NCBI GenBank assembly: GCA_014381945.1
Contig: JACNKQ010000075.1
Location: 110,630-151,855, forward strand
Length of the DNA: 41,226 bases
Reading direction: 5' to 3'
Source of the DNA: Actinomycetota bacterium
GTDB taxonomy: Bacteria > Actinomycetota > Acidimicrobiia > Acidimicrobiales > MedAcidi-G1
In this document: piece after piece, positions 8,277-17,900 of the stretch
Position numbering within the stretch: position 1 is the stretch's first letter
How the letters are laid out: each line of letters starts with the position of its first letter
Notes under the pieces: model-generated
Told to the model about the DNA's origin: nothing
The model's input: the letters and a program-made list of their open reading frames with translations, nothing else
Database searches by the model: none
Program-made: the position numbers and the translations under genes

Positions 8277-8875
8277 CGGACTTCGACCCGTACGCCTCGA
8301 CCGGCGGCCCCATCGAGGGAAGAGACCTTTCCCGACGCAGGCGACGCATGACCCGGCGGCGTGGACGTTCTTCTGCCGGTCGGCAGACCCGGCGCTTGAC
8401 ACCTGCCGGCGATCTGGTCGGTGCCGGCTTGGCCAGACGACTGTCGGCCGCAGTATCGGACCTGGCGATTATCGGCTTCGTCGTGACGCTGACCACGCTC
8501 CTCGAGGGCATCCTGCCGAAAGAACCCGGCACCTGCGGTCCGCCGACCGGCCCCTACACGTGCGACGTCCTGACCCTCTGGGCAGCCGGCATCTTCGGCC
8601 TGTGGATATTCGCCATCCTGGTTTCGCTGGTGTTCGTATATCCCGGCTACTTCGAGGCACACCGGGGTGGCACGCCGGGGAAGTTGATCCTCGGGCTCCG
8701 GGTCGTCGATGCGGAAACAGGGTCACCCATCAGCCCGGGCCGGGCACTTGTCCGCTTCGTCGTCCGGTTCTTCTCCGTAATGCCGTTCTTCCTGGGGTAC
8801 ATCTCGATGCTCTGGGACCCCGACCGCAGGACCTGGCACGACAGGATCGCCGGCAGCCGCGTCGTTCGGAGGTGA
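8273..8875 (+). CDS. RDD-family membrane protein (first of two)
   Basis: The product (200 aa) begins with a strongly basic, disordered stretch of about 45 residues (RRRRRMTRRR). RDD-domain helices follow, separated by a loop with several Cys and Pro residues. The diagnostic RDD motifs are present: GTPGKLILGLRVVD after the second helix, RALVRFVVRF, and the C-terminal DPDRRTWHDRIAGSRVV. RDD proteins are membrane proteins with poorly known roles, some linked to transport or ion tolerance. Translation is coupled to the dehydrogenase by ATGA. Confidence 0.85.
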   Translation: MTDFDPYASTGGPIEGRDLSRRRRRMTRRRGRSSAGRQTRRLTPAGDLVGAGLARRLSAAVSDLAIIGFVVTLTTLLEGILPKEPGTCGPPTGPYTCDVLTLWAAGIFGLWIFAILVSLVFVYPGYFEAHRGGTPGKLILGLRVVDAETGSPISPGRALVRFVVRFFSVMPFFLGYISMLWDPDRRTWHDRIAGSRVVRR

Positions 8876-8885
8876 GGCGGCGCCC

Positions 8886-8891
8886 TACGCT
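8886..8891 (+). promoter_or_regulatory. -10 box of a leaderless transcript
   Basis: TACGCT, six bases before the GTG start of the deazaflavin-dependent reductase, leaving no space for a ribosome site. It lies 11 bp after the stop of the RDD gene. Confidence 0.6.
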
Positions 8892-8897
8892 GCGCCG

Positions 8898-9329
8898 GTG
8901 ACCGAACCCGAGTACGCACCGAGCCCCTGGGAATTCGTCGCCGACCACGTCGAGCGCTACCTCGCGTCCGACGGTGAGGACGGCTACGAGATGGAGGGCG
9001 CCCCCTGCGTCATCCTCACCACGACCGGCCGTCGGACCGGCAAGGTGCGCCGCACGCCCCTGATCCGGGTACACGACGGCGAGCACTACCTGGTCGTCGC
9101 ATCGCTGGGGGGCGCACCCCAGCACCCCGTCTGGTACCTGAACCTGCAGGCTGACCCCGAGGTCACGCTCCAGGACCGGGGCGTGGTGCACGAACTCGTG
9201 GCACGCACCGCAACGCCCGACGAAAAGACCGACCTCTGGCCGACCGCCGTCGCTGTCTGGCCCGACTACGCCGACTACCAGGCCAGGACCGACCGCGACA
9301 TCCCGCTGGTGGTGCTCGAACCCCGCTGA
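8898..9329 (+). CDS. Deazaflavin (F420)-dependent nitroreductase-family protein
   Basis: The product (143 aa) is a single split-barrel domain of the DDN/DUF385 group. TTGRRTGKVRRTPLIRV is the family hallmark for binding the F420 phosphate tail, followed by VVASLGGAPQHPVWYLNL. These enzymes use reduced F420 on varied substrates such as quinones or nitro compounds and are largely restricted to F420-making actinobacteria and chloroflexi. Length is typical. The start is the GTG at 8898, supported by the -10 box just upstream. Confidence 0.9.
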   Translation: MTEPEYAPSPWEFVADHVERYLASDGEDGYEMEGAPCVILTTTGRRTGKVRRTPLIRVHDGEHYLVVASLGGAPQHPVWYLNLQADPEVTLQDRGVVHELVARTATPDEKTDLWPTAVAVWPDYADYQARTDRDIPLVVLEPR

Positions 9330-9336
9330 ACGGCTG

Positions 9337-9834
9337 TTAGCCCCTACGACGCGAGTCGATGACGCCGGTGTCGAAGCCGGCGAGGTGCAGTCCGCCGGCG
9401 AACCTGGCGTGTTCGACCTTGAGGCAGCGGTCCATCACAAGGTCCATCCCGGCGTCGAGTGCGATGCGGGCGGCTCCGGGGCTCCAGAGTCCGAACTGGG
9501 TCCAGAAGGCCTTCGCTCCGACGGCGACAGACTCCTCGGCCACTCCGGGTACATCGTCGAGCCGTCGGAACACGTCGACCAGGTCCGGCACGACCGGCAG
9601 CTCCTCCAGCGACGGCACGCACGGTCGGCCGAGTATTTCGTCGGTGCTCGGGTTGACGAAGTACACCTCGTAGTCGGTCGACGAGCTGAGCAGGTAGGTC
9701 GCCACGAAGTTCGACGGCCGGGCCGGGTTGGGCGACACGCCGACCATGGCGACGGTGCGGGTCGAACGCAGCAGATCGAGGCGTTGGGCGGCGCTGGGCT
9801 CCTCCCATCCGTCGACGGGCGGGTGCCCGCTCAC
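9337..9834 (-). CDS. CoA-binding (YccU-like) protein
   Basis: The product (165 aa) is a Rossmann-like CoA-binding domain: TVAMVGVSPNPARPS near residue 28, then a YFVNP strand, PSLEELP, and the late motif MDLVMDRCLKVEH. This matches the YccU/CoA_binding_2 family, related to the N-terminal domain of succinyl-CoA synthetase. Function is not established. GTG at 9832-9834 overlaps the TGA of metY as GTGA, so it is coupled to and downstream of MetY, a pairing I know from other bacteria. Confidence 0.88.
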   Translation of the reverse strand: MSGHPPVDGWEEPSAAQRLDLLRSTRTVAMVGVSPNPARPSNFVATYLLSSSTDYEVYFVNPSTDEILGRPCVPSLEELPVVPDLVDVFRRLDDVPGVAEESVAVGAKAFWTQFGLWSPGAARIALDAGMDLVMDRCLKVEHARFAGGLHLAGFDTGVIDSRRRG

Positions 9835-11117
9835 GGCCGTGCCGCCCCGAGTGCCTGGTCGAGGTCCCACAGGATGTCGTCGACGTCCTCGAGCCCGACC
9901 GAGAGGCGGACCATCTCGGGGGTGACGCCCCCGGCTTCGAGGTCCTCGTCGGAGAGTTGCTGGTGGGTGGTAGAGCCGGGATGGATGACGAGCGTGCGGG
10001 CGTCGCCGACGTTGGCGAGGTGGCTGACGAGTTCGAGCGACTCGATGAAGGCGGCCCCCGCCTCCCGGCCGCCGGCCACGCCGAAGGTGAAGATCGCCCC
10101 CGGCCCCTGCGGCATATAGCGCTTCGCCAGGTCGTGGTACGGCGAGTCGGGCAGGCCGGCGTATGCCACCCAGTCGACACCGTCGTGGCCGTCGAGGAAC
10201 GCGGCGACCCGTTGGGCATTGGCGACGTGCTCGTCCATGCGCTGCGGCAGGGTCTCGAGGCCCTGGAGCAGGAGGAAGGCGTTGAACGGCGACAGCGATG
10301 CGCCCACGTCCCGCAACTGCTCCGCCCGCAACTTCGTGCAGAAGGCGAACTCGCCGAAGTTCTCCCAGAAGCGCAGGTCGTTGTAGGCGGGGGTGGGCTC
10401 GGTCATCTGCGGGAAGCGGCCCGAGCCCCAGTCGAAGCGCCCCGACTCCACGACCACCCCGCCGATGGAGGTGCCGTGGCCGCCGATGAACTTGGTGGCC
10501 GAGTGCACGACGATGTCGGCGCCGTGCTCCATGGGCCGGCACAGGTACGGCGTGGCGAAGGTGCTGTCGACGATGAGCGGCAGATCATGTGCTGAGGCCA
10601 CGTCGGCAAGGGCCGCCAGGTCGGCGACTGCACCCGACGGGTTGCCGATGACCTCGGTGTAGAGGAAGCGGGTGTTGTCGTCGATCGCCGCTGCGAAGGC
10701 CTCCGGGTCGTCGCCGTCGACGAAGCGGGCCTCGATGCCGAACCTGCCGAGCGTGACGTCGAACATCGTGTGGGTGCCGCCGTAGAGGGACGACGAGGTG
10801 ACGAAGTTGTCGCCCGATGCCGTGAGCGCTGCGGCGGTCAGGAACTCGGCGGCCTGCCCGCTCGACGTGGCCACGGCGCCGATCCCGCCCTCGAGGCTCG
10901 CCATGCGCTCCTCGAATGCGGCGGTGGTGGGGTTCGAGATGCGGGTGTAGATGGTGCCGTACTTCTGGAGGGCGAACAGGTCGGCGGCGTCGGCGGTGTC
11001 CTCGAACACGAAGCTCGTGGACTGGTAGATCGGCACGGCCCGGGCGCCGGTCGTCGGGTCCGGTCGTGCTCCGGCATGCAGTGCCCGGGTCCGGAACCCC
11101 CACTCTCGATCTCCCAT
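9831..11117 (-). CDS. metY: O-acetylhomoserine sulfhydrylase (Cys/Met-metabolism PLP enzyme)
   Basis: PLP-dependent enzyme (428 aa) that joins O-acetyl-L-homoserine and sulfide to homocysteine, the direct route to methionine. Family features in order: QSTSFVFED near the N-terminus, YTRISNPT, the SSGQAAE loop, EVIGNPSG, the Asp of VDSTFATP, and the PLP lysine in [11 protein letters not shown], where the GHG continuation and the length of about 430 fit MetY better than MetB. The start is ATG 11115-11117, six bases after a TACACT -10 box. It forms an operon with the CoA-binding protein gene. Confidence 0.92.
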   Translation of the reverse strand: MGDREWGFRTRALHAGARPDPTTGARAVPIYQSTSFVFEDTADAADLFALQKYGTIYTRISNPTTAAFEERMASLEGGIGAVATSSGQAAEFLTAAALTASGDNFVTSSSLYGGTHTMFDVTLGRFGIEARFVDGDDPEAFAAAIDDNTRFLYTEVIGNPSGAVADLAALADVASAHDLPLIVDSTFATPYLCRPMEHGADIVVHSATKFIGGHGTSIGGVVVESGRFDWGSGRFPQMTEPTPAYNDLRFWENFGEFAFCTKLRAEQLRDVGASLSPFNAFLLLQGLETLPQRMDEHVANAQRVAAFLDGHDGVDWVAYAGLPDSPYHDLAKRYMPQGPGAIFTFGVAGGREAGAAFIESLELVSHLANVGDARTLVIHPGSTTHQQLSDEDLEAGGVTPEMVRLSVGLEDVDDILWDLDQALGAARP

Positions 11118-11123
11118 CGTCGC

Positions 11124-11129
11124 AGTGTA
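11124..11129 (-). promoter_or_regulatory. -10 box of the metY leaderless transcript
   Basis: TACACT on the minus strand, followed by six bases and then the ATG of metY. There is no ribosome site, so the mRNA is probably leaderless. Confidence 0.6.
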
Positions 11130-11191
11130 GGAAGCGTCGCAGCCGGGGCGTTGGTCCGGCCCTGCCGGGCAGGCGGCACGAAGGCGCACGG

Positions 11192-11197
11192 TATAGT
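11192..11197 (+). promoter_or_regulatory. -10 box upstream of the second RDD gene
   Basis: TATAGT in a locally AT-rich spot, 39 nt before the ATG at 11237. It leaves a short leader with a G-rich ribosome site (GGGGGG near 11225). The window holds few such canonical -10 sequences. Confidence 0.5.
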
Positions 11198-11236
11198 ATA
11201 TTCGGAGCACAGGTCATCGACGCTGGGGGGTCGGCC

Positions 11237-11797
11237 ATGTCGTATTTCGAGGATTCGTCGAACGAGGCGACGGTCCCCGTCCACACTCCGGCCGGCTACG
11301 GCAAGCGCGTCCTGGGTGCAATCGTCGACGGGCTCATCGTTCTGATCACCGGCATCATCCCGATCGTCGTGTTCTTCATCGGTCTGTTTGCCGCCGTCGA
11401 CGCGAGCAACAAGGGCGAACCCGCTGTCGGAGGAGCGATGATGCTCCTCGGCGGTCTCGTGGGACTCGTCTGGATGGTCTGGCAGGTCTGGCTGTTCGGC
11501 TACCGCCAGGGCGTCACCGGCACCACGCCGGGCAAGCGGGTCGCCGGCACCCGACTCATCAGGATCGGGACCGGAGCGGAGCCCGGTGGCGGTATCGGCG
11601 TTGGCCGGTTCCTTGTGCCGACCCTCTTCCTTGTGCCGACCCTCATCAACAGTGCGATCGGCGTGTATTGGATCATCGACTACCTGTGGCCCCTGTGGGA
11701 CGACGACAACCAGCGCGTGACCGACAAGATGTTCTCCACCCAGGTGGTGCTCGACGGCGGGCCGACGGCCCCGACCCCGGCCAATCCGATCGGCTGA
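11237..11797 (+). CDS. RDD-family membrane protein (second of two)
   Basis: The product (186 aa) has a short hydrophilic N-terminus, two hydrophobic segments (GLIVLITGIIPIVVFF; MMLLGGLVGLVWMVW), the RDD motif TTPGKRVAGTRLIRI, a further hydrophobic stretch, and DNQRVTDKMFSTQVV in place of the usual D..R..WHD ending. A direct repeat of LVPTLFLVPTL is visible. It is divergent from metY and has its own promoter. Role unknown. Confidence 0.85.
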   Translation: MSYFEDSSNEATVPVHTPAGYGKRVLGAIVDGLIVLITGIIPIVVFFIGLFAAVDASNKGEPAVGGAMMLLGGLVGLVWMVWQVWLFGYRQGVTGTTPGKRVAGTRLIRIGTGAEPGGGIGVGRFLVPTLFLVPTLINSAIGVYWIIDYLWPLWDDDNQRVTDKMFSTQVVLDGGPTAPTPANPIG

Positions 11798-11837
11798 TAC
11801 CGGGGCCGTTCGCCGCTCCCCACTCGCGATCGGTAAT

Positions 11838-11868
11838 TTGACAGGGACAGGATTACCGTGCCTAGGCT
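11838..11868 (+). promoter_or_regulatory. Promoter of the carboxylase/AtuA operon
   Basis: TTGACA at 11838-11843, a 19-bp spacer, then TAGGCT at 11863-11868, followed by six bases and the GTG start at 11875. The perfect -35 hexamer and the close -10 indicate a sigma-70-type promoter giving a leaderless operon mRNA. Confidence 0.65.
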
Positions 11869-11874
11869 TGGGTC

Positions 11875-13536
11875 GTGCAGCGCACCTCCCTCGCCCCCAT
11901 CCTGTCCTCAACGGTCGACCCGACAAGCGAAGCATTCCGGCAGAACCGTTCCGACGTACTCGAGCAACTGGCCGTCATCGACGAACTGCTCGACGAGGCG
12001 GAGGCCGGCGGCGGGCCCGAGGCCACGGCCCGACTGCGCTCCCGGGGCAAGTTGCCGGTGCGCGAGCGCATCGCCAACGTGCTCGACCCGGACAGCCCAT
12101 TCCTCGAGATCAGCCCCCTCGCCGGCTACGGCACCGACTACGCCGTCGGCGGCGGGATGCTCGCCGGCATCGGCGTGGTCGCCGGCACCGAGTGCGTGAT
12201 CCTCGCCAACGACCCCACGGTGCTCGGCGGCGCCCTCACCCCCTACGCCGCCAAGAAGTGGATGCGGGCCATCGAGATCGCCCGCCAGAACCGCATCCCC
12301 TACCTCAGCTTCGTGGAATCCGCAGGCGCCGACCTGCGGGTCTCCACCAGCGACGGCGACCGGGACAGCAAGGGTCGCAGCAAGCGGGCCAAGGTCGACC
12401 ACTTCGCCGAGTCCGGCCGCTTCTTCTACGAGATGATCGAACTCTCCAAGATGCGCATCCCCACAGTGTGCGTCGTGTTCGGCTCGTCCACGGCCGGCGG
12501 CGCCTACCAACCCGGCATGTCCGACTACAACATCTTCATCAGGGACCAGTCGATGGTGTTCCTCGCCGGCCCGCCCCTCGTGAAGATGGCCACCGGCGAG
12601 GACTCGGACGCCGAGACCCTCGGTGGCGGCCAGAAGCACGCCGAGGAGTCCGGGCTGGCCGACTACCTGGCCGAGGACGAGATGGATGCCCTGCGCATGT
12701 GCCGCGAAGTCGTCTCGCACCTCGACTGGAGCCACGAGGGGCCGCCGCCCAGCTTCACCCCCGAACCGCCGGTCCACGACCCCGAGGAGCTGCTCGGCCT
12801 CGTCAGCCGCGACCTGCGCCAGCCCGTCGACGTCCGCGACGTCATCGCACGCACCGTGGACGGCTCCCGGTTCGAGGAGTTCAAGCCCCGCTACGGCTCG
12901 TCGATGGTCTGTGGCTGGGCGTCGATCCACGGCTACCCCGTCGGCATCCTCGGCAACAACGGCGTCATCTACCCGGAGTCGGCAGAGAAGGGCGCCCACT
13001 TCATCCAACTCTGCAACCAGCGCAACATTCCGCTGCTGTTCCTCCAGAACATCACCGGCTTCGTCGTCGGCCGCGACTTCGAATCGGAGGGGATCATCAA
13101 GAAGGGCTCCCAGATGATCAACGCCGTCACCAACTCGACGGTGCCGCACCTGACCGTGATCATCGGGTCCTCGTACGGCGCCGGCACCTACGGCATGTCC
13201 GGCCGGGCCTACGGCAACCGCTTCACCTTCCTGTGGCCGACCGCCAAGGTCGCCGTGATGGGACCAAAGCAGATCGCCGGCGTGATGTCGCTGGTGCGCC
13301 GGGGCCAGGCCGCCCGCAAGGGGCTCGAGTTCGACGAGGAAGCCGATGCCGAGATCGTCCGCATGGTCGAGGAAAGACAGGAAGCCGACTCCCTGGCCCT
13401 GGTCGCCTCGGGTGCGATCAGCGACGACGGCATCATCGATCCGCGCGACACCCGCACGGTGCTGGGCCTGTGCCTGTCCGTCGTCCGTAACCGGGCCATC
13501 GAGGGCACCACCGACTACGGGGTGTTCCGCCTGTGA
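11875..13536 (+). CDS. Acyl-CoA carboxylase carboxyltransferase (beta) subunit
   Basis: Transfers carboxyl from biotin to an acyl-CoA (553 aa, usual length 510-550). The N-half has the crotonase-like core with VESAGADL and the oxyanion loop SSTAGGAYQPGMSD, then FLAGPPLVKMATGE. The C-half has NNGVIYPESAEKGAHFI, GRDFESEGIIKKGSQM, and IGSSYGAGTYGMSGRAY. It differs from classical methylcrotonyl-CoA carboxylase by a charged insertion near residues 155-180. With AtuA next door, geranyl-CoA or a branched acyl-CoA is possible, but the sequence does not settle the substrate. The stop overlaps the next start as GTGA. Confidence 0.9.
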   Translation: MQRTSLAPILSSTVDPTSEAFRQNRSDVLEQLAVIDELLDEAEAGGGPEATARLRSRGKLPVRERIANVLDPDSPFLEISPLAGYGTDYAVGGGMLAGIGVVAGTECVILANDPTVLGGALTPYAAKKWMRAIEIARQNRIPYLSFVESAGADLRVSTSDGDRDSKGRSKRAKVDHFAESGRFFYEMIELSKMRIPTVCVVFGSSTAGGAYQPGMSDYNIFIRDQSMVFLAGPPLVKMATGEDSDAETLGGGQKHAEESGLADYLAEDEMDALRMCREVVSHLDWSHEGPPPSFTPEPPVHDPEELLGLVSRDLRQPVDVRDVIARTVDGSRFEEFKPRYGSSMVCGWASIHGYPVGILGNNGVIYPESAEKGAHFIQLCNQRNIPLLFLQNITGFVVGRDFESEGIIKKGSQMINAVTNSTVPHLTVIIGSSYGAGTYGMSGRAYGNRFTFLWPTAKVAVMGPKQIAGVMSLVRRGQAARKGLEFDEEADAEIVRMVEERQEADSLALVASGAISDDGIIDPRDTRTVLGLCLSVVRNRAIEGTTDYGVFRL

Positions 13537-15470
13537 ACCTCGCTTCGGTGCTCGTCGCCAATCGGGGCGAGATCGTCCGACGGGTGTTCCGCACCGCCCG
13601 GGACATGGGCCTGCGCTGCGTCGCCGTGTTCGTCGACGCCGACGCCGACGCCCCGTTCGTGGCCGAGGCGGACGACGCCGTCCGCCTGCCCGACGGCTAC
13701 CTCGACGGGGCGGCGATCATCGCCGCCGCCCTCGCCACCGGCGCCGACGCGATCCACCCGGGCTACGGCTTCCTCGCCGAGAACGCCGACTTCGTCGAGG
13801 CCGTCGAGGCTGCCGGACTCGTATGGGTCGGTCCTCCGGCCGATGTGGTCCGCTCCATGGGTGACAAGTTGGCGGCCAAGGCGGCGGCCGATGCCGCCGG
13901 GGTACCCACCCTCCCCTCCTCGGACGACCCGACCGACGCCGGGTCCGTCGGCTACCCACTCCTCGTGAAGGCGGTGGCCGGCGGTGGCGGAAAGGGCATG
14001 CACCTGGTCGAATCAGCCGCCGACCTCGACGAGGCGGTGGCCTCGGCCCAGCGGGAGGCCCTGGGGGCCTTCGGCGACAGTCGGGTCTTCCTCGAACGCT
14101 ACGTCGCACGCTCCCGCCACCTCGAGGTCCAGGTCCTCGGCGACGCCCACGGCGGGCTCATCCACCTCGGCGAACGCGAGTGCTCGATCCAGCGCCGCCA
14201 CCAGAAGGTCGTCGAGGAGTCGCCGTCGCCCTTCGCCGACGAAGCCCTCCGGTCCACCCTGGGGGAGGCAGCGCTCCGACTGGCCGAAGGCATCGGCTAC
14301 CGGTCGGCCGGCACCGTGGAGTTCCTCGTCGACGACGAGACCGGCGAGTTCTTCTTCCTCGAGACCAACACCCGACTCCAGGTGGAGCACCCCGTCACCG
14401 AGGAGGTCACGGGCATCGACCTCGTACGCGAACAGTTCCGGGTGGCCGCCGGCGAGCACCTGGACCGGTTGCAGGACGACGTGGTGTCCACGGGCCACGC
14501 AATCGAGGCCCGCCTCTACGCCGAGGACCCCGACCACGGCTTCCTGCCGGCCACCGGCACCCTCCACGCATTCGTACCCGCCAACGAGCCGGAGGTCCGC
14601 TGGGACAGCGGCGTCGAGCAGGGCTCCCGGGTCACGGTCGACTTCGACCCGATGCTCGCCAAGGTCGTAGCCCACGGATCCACCCGCGAGGAGGCCGCCC
14701 GTCGCCTCGCCCTAGCCCTCGAGCGCCTCCACCTCGGCGGTGTCACCACCAACCGCGACTTCCTCGTCGCCACGCTGCGCCACGAGGCGTTCCTCGCCGG
14801 CGACACGACTACCGACTTCATCGAACGCAACGCTCCCTCCGGTTCGGTACCCCACTCCCGGAACGAGGTCGGACGGGCAGCCGTCGTGGCCGCCCTCTGG
14901 CTGCTGGGGCGCAACCGGGCCGATGCCGGCGTCCTGGCATTCGCCCCCGCCGTCTGGCGCAACGCCCGACTCCCCGACGAGCGGGTCGTCCTCACGCACG
15001 GCGACGGTGAGGTCGAGGTCGGCTACCGGGCCGAACGAGGCGGCGGCTTCACCGTCAACGGCACCTCCTCCGCCCTGATCCACCGCTGGTCCGACGACGA
15101 CATCGACGCCGAGGTCGACGGCCGACGCTCGGTCAGCCGGGTCACCCGGGCCGATGGGCGGATCTGGGTACAGGTGACGTCCGGTACCGTCGGGTTCGGG
15201 ATCGCCCCCCGGTTCACCGTGCCCGGCACCGAGGAGGTCCACGGCGGACTCGTCGCCCCGATGCCCGGCGTCATCCTCGAACTTCGCGCCGGACCGGGCG
15301 ATCGCGTCGCCGCCGGTGAGACACTCGTGGTCATGGAGGCCATGAAGATGGAGCACCACATCAGCGCCCCGGAGGACGGCACGATCACCGAGGTGCTCGT
15401 GGCCGTCGGCCAGCAGGTCGAGAACGGCACCGCCCTGATGGTGCTCGAGCCTGACGAGGATTCATCGTGA
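13533..15470 (+). CDS. Acyl-CoA carboxylase alpha subunit (biotin carboxylase + BCCP)
   Basis: ATP-dependent carboxylation of its own biotin, feeding the beta subunit (645 aa). Residues 1-445 are biotin carboxylase: VANRGEIVRRV, the glycine-rich ATP loop GGGGKGMH, ERECSIQRRHQK and NTRLQVEHPVTE (preceded by ET where EM is usual). A linker and BT-like region follows, and the last 75 residues are a biotinyl domain with VMEAMKMEH, where the second Lys is the biotin site. The layout matches MccA/AtuF-type subunits. It is coupled to both neighbours by GTGA overlaps. Confidence 0.93.
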   Translation: MNLASVLVANRGEIVRRVFRTARDMGLRCVAVFVDADADAPFVAEADDAVRLPDGYLDGAAIIAAALATGADAIHPGYGFLAENADFVEAVEAAGLVWVGPPADVVRSMGDKLAAKAAADAAGVPTLPSSDDPTDAGSVGYPLLVKAVAGGGGKGMHLVESAADLDEAVASAQREALGAFGDSRVFLERYVARSRHLEVQVLGDAHGGLIHLGERECSIQRRHQKVVEESPSPFADEALRSTLGEAALRLAEGIGYRSAGTVEFLVDDETGEFFFLETNTRLQVEHPVTEEVTGIDLVREQFRVAAGEHLDRLQDDVVSTGHAIEARLYAEDPDHGFLPATGTLHAFVPANEPEVRWDSGVEQGSRVTVDFDPMLAKVVAHGSTREEAARRLALALERLHLGGVTTNRDFLVATLRHEAFLAGDTTTDFIERNAPSGSVPHSRNEVGRAAVVAALWLLGRNRADAGVLAFAPAVWRNARLPDERVVLTHGDGEVEVGYRAERGGGFTVNGTSSALIHRWSDDDIDAEVDGRRSVSRVTRADGRIWVQVTSGTVGFGIAPRFTVPGTEEVHGGLVAPMPGVILELRAGPGDRVAAGETLVVMEAMKMEHHISAPEDGTITEVLVAVGQQVENGTALMVLEPDEDSS

Positions 15471-17230
15471 GCGACCCGATCCGCATCGCCAACTGCTCAG
15501 GCTTCTACGGCGACCGGCTCTCGGCCGCCGCCGAGATGGTCGAAGGCGGCCCGATCGACGTGCTCACCGGCGACTGGCTGGCCGAACTCACGATGCTGAT
15601 CCTCGCCCGCACGCAGGCCAAGCGCCCCGGCGGAGGCTATGCCCGCAGCTTCGTACGACAGATGGAGCAGGTGATGGGCACCTGCCTCGACCGGGGCATC
15701 CGGGTCGTGGCCAACGCCGGCGGTCTCGACCCGGACGGATGCGCCGAGGGTGTCGCCGAGGTCGCCGACAGGCTGGGCCTCTCCCCCACCATCGCCTACG
15801 TCGACGGCGACAACCTGCTCCCGCGCCTCGACGACCTCCTCGCCGCCGGCGTGGACCTCCCCGACCTCGTCACCGGCGAACCCCTGACCGAACCCGGTCG
15901 CTTCATCAGCGCCAACGCCTACTTCGGCTGCTGGGGCATCGTCGAAGCGCTCGACCGTGGCGCCGACATCGTGGTCACCGGTCGCACCACCGACGCCGCC
16001 GTGGTCTGCGGCCCGGCCGCCTGGCACCACGGCTGGGCACGCGACGACTGGGACGCCCTCGCCGGCGCTGTCGTCGCCGGGCACGTCATCGAGTGCGGCA
16101 CGCAGGCCACCGGGGGCAACTACTCGTTCTTCACCGAGATTCCCGGACTCGAACGGGCCGGGTTCCCCTGGGCCGACATCGCCGCCGACGGATCCTCGGT
16201 GATCGGCAAGCACGACGGCACCGGCGGTGCCGTCACCGTCGGCACCGTGACCTCGCAACTGCTCTACGAGATCGGCGCCCCCGGCTACCTCGGCCCCGAC
16301 GTGACAGCCCGTTTCGACACCATCCGCCTCGAGCAGGAGGCGCCCGACCGGGTCCAGATCAGCGACACGAGGGGCGAGCCGCCGCCACCCACCCTCAAGG
16401 TCTCGATGAACCGCCTCGGCGGATACCGGAGCGACCTCGCCATCGGCCTGACCGGCCTCGACGTCGACGCCAAGGCCGAGTTGGTCGAGGCCGCCTTCTG
16501 GCGGGCCTGTCCCCTCGCCCCCGAGGACTTCGACGAGGTGTCCAGTCGGACCGTGTACACGGGCAAGGACGACCCCGCCTCGAACGAGGAGGCCGTCGCC
16601 CAGTGGTGCCTCACAGTCAAGGACGCCGACGAGCAGAAGGTGGGCCGTGGCGTGTCCAACGCCATGAACGAGTTGGCGCTGGCCTCGATCCCGGGGTTCT
16701 TCGCCGCCCGCAGCGGCGGTGGCGCCCGGGCGTTCGGCGTCCACCGCGCCGGACTGGTCCCCGCCGGACTCGTGCCCCAGCACGTCGTGGTCCTGAGAGG
16801 AGACCGCACCGTCGTCGACTCCGCGGCCCCCGAGGGCGACGTTTCCGTCGAGCCCGTGCCGGCACCACCGTCCGAGGTGCCGGCAGGCCCGACAGTCCCC
16901 GCTCCGCTCGGCCGAGTGGTCGGCACCCGCTCCGGTGACAAGGGGGGTGACGCCAACCTCGGCGTGTTCGCCCGCACCCCCGAGGCCTGGGCGTGGCTGG
17001 ACGGCTTCCTCACCACCGACCGGCTCCGGCACCTCCTCCCCGAGGCCGCCGACCTCGAGATCGAACGCCACCTGCTGCCCAACCTGCTGTCGCTCAACTT
17101 CGTGATCCGCAGGCTCCTCGGCGAGGGCGTTGCCGCCTCGACCCGCCAGGACGGCCAGGCCAAGAGCCTCGGCGAGTGGCTGCGGGCACGCGTCGTCGAC
17201 GTCCCCGAGTCGCTCCTGGAGTCCGCATGA
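15467..17230 (+). CDS. AtuA-family protein with fused C-terminal AtuA-like domain
   Basis: The product (587 aa) starts with the AtuA (DUF1446) domain: IANCSGFYGDRLSAA, DVLTGDWLAELTM, VANAGGLDP, the TGRTTDAAVV motif, and ATGGNYSFF. From about residue 480 a second domain begins (GRVVGTRSGDKGGDANLGVFAR), which is the small AtuA-like domain that is a separate protein in some bacteria. AtuA is required for acyclic terpene use in Pseudomonas, but its reaction is not known to me. Its place between carboxylase subunits and an enoyl-CoA hydratase fits that pathway type. GTG start overlaps the carboxylase stop. Confidence 0.9.
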   Translation: MSDPIRIANCSGFYGDRLSAAAEMVEGGPIDVLTGDWLAELTMLILARTQAKRPGGGYARSFVRQMEQVMGTCLDRGIRVVANAGGLDPDGCAEGVAEVADRLGLSPTIAYVDGDNLLPRLDDLLAAGVDLPDLVTGEPLTEPGRFISANAYFGCWGIVEALDRGADIVVTGRTTDAAVVCGPAAWHHGWARDDWDALAGAVVAGHVIECGTQATGGNYSFFTEIPGLERAGFPWADIAADGSSVIGKHDGTGGAVTVGTVTSQLLYEIGAPGYLGPDVTARFDTIRLEQEAPDRVQISDTRGEPPPPTLKVSMNRLGGYRSDLAIGLTGLDVDAKAELVEAAFWRACPLAPEDFDEVSSRTVYTGKDDPASNEEAVAQWCLTVKDADEQKVGRGVSNAMNELALASIPGFFAARSGGGARAFGVHRAGLVPAGLVPQHVVVLRGDRTVVDSAAPEGDVSVEPVPAPPSEVPAGPTVPAPLGRVVGTRSGDKGGDANLGVFARTPEAWAWLDGFLTTDRLRHLLPEAADLEIERHLLPNLLSLNFVIRRLLGEGVAASTRQDGQAKSLGEWLRARVVDVPESLLESA

Positions 17231-17883
17231 ACTCCGCTACCGCGACCGTCGACCTCCTCGACCTGCTCCGCGACGTCCCGGCTCCCCACCCCGTGCTCAA
17301 CCATGAGCGCGAGCGACAGTTGACGGACCGGCAGCGGGACGTCCTCGACCGGCTGGTCGAACTCTTCAACGAGGGCTTCTCCCACCTCACCATGGCCGAC
17401 CTGGCCGCCAGGCTGAACTGCTCGCTGCGCACCCTCTACGGGCTCGCCCCCAGCCGGGACGAACTGGTGCTTGCCGTCGTCGACCGCAACCTGCGGTCGG
17501 TCGGGCGAACCGCCCGCGACGCCATCCACTCCGACATGGCCCCCCTCGAGGCGATCCGGCACTACCTCGAGGCAGCCAACGTGGCCGTGGCCGGCACCAC
17601 CGAGGCCTTCGCCCGCGACCTCGCCACCCTGCCCGCCGGCCAGCGACTGAGCGACCAGCACTCCGACTACCTCGTCGCCGTCACCCGTCGCCTGCTCGAC
17701 CTCGCCGTGGAGCGGGGCGACATCGACGACGTCGACACAGCCGCGGTCGCCCGGGTGACGGCTTCGCTGGGCCGCGACCTCTCGCGACCCGATGTCTTCA
17801 CCACCCTGCGCTCAACGCCCAAGGAAGCCGCCGACGCCGTCCTCGACCTCGTCCTGAGCGGCCTTACCGCCCACCGAGCCTGA
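17227..17883 (+). CDS. TetR-family regulator
   Basis: The product (218 aa) has a TetR-type helix-turn-helix at about residues 35-80 (FNEGFSHLTMADLAARL, then CSLRTLYGLAPSRDELV), preceded by an N-terminal extension of about 30 residues, and a helical ligand domain. It is embedded in the operon, with ATG overlapping the AtuA stop (ATGA), and so probably senses a pathway CoA ester and controls the operon promoter. I could not find a clear palindromic operator at 11800-11875. The recognition helix ends in LYGLAPSRDEL rather than the common YYHFPSKEEL. Confidence 0.85.
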   Translation: MNSATATVDLLDLLRDVPAPHPVLNHERERQLTDRQRDVLDRLVELFNEGFSHLTMADLAARLNCSLRTLYGLAPSRDELVLAVVDRNLRSVGRTARDAIHSDMAPLEAIRHYLEAANVAVAGTTEAFARDLATLPAGQRLSDQHSDYLVAVTRRLLDLAVERGDIDDVDTAAVARVTASLGRDLSRPDVFTTLRSTPKEAADAVLDLVLSGLTAHRA

Positions 17884-17900
17884 TCCCCGGAGGTCCCAAC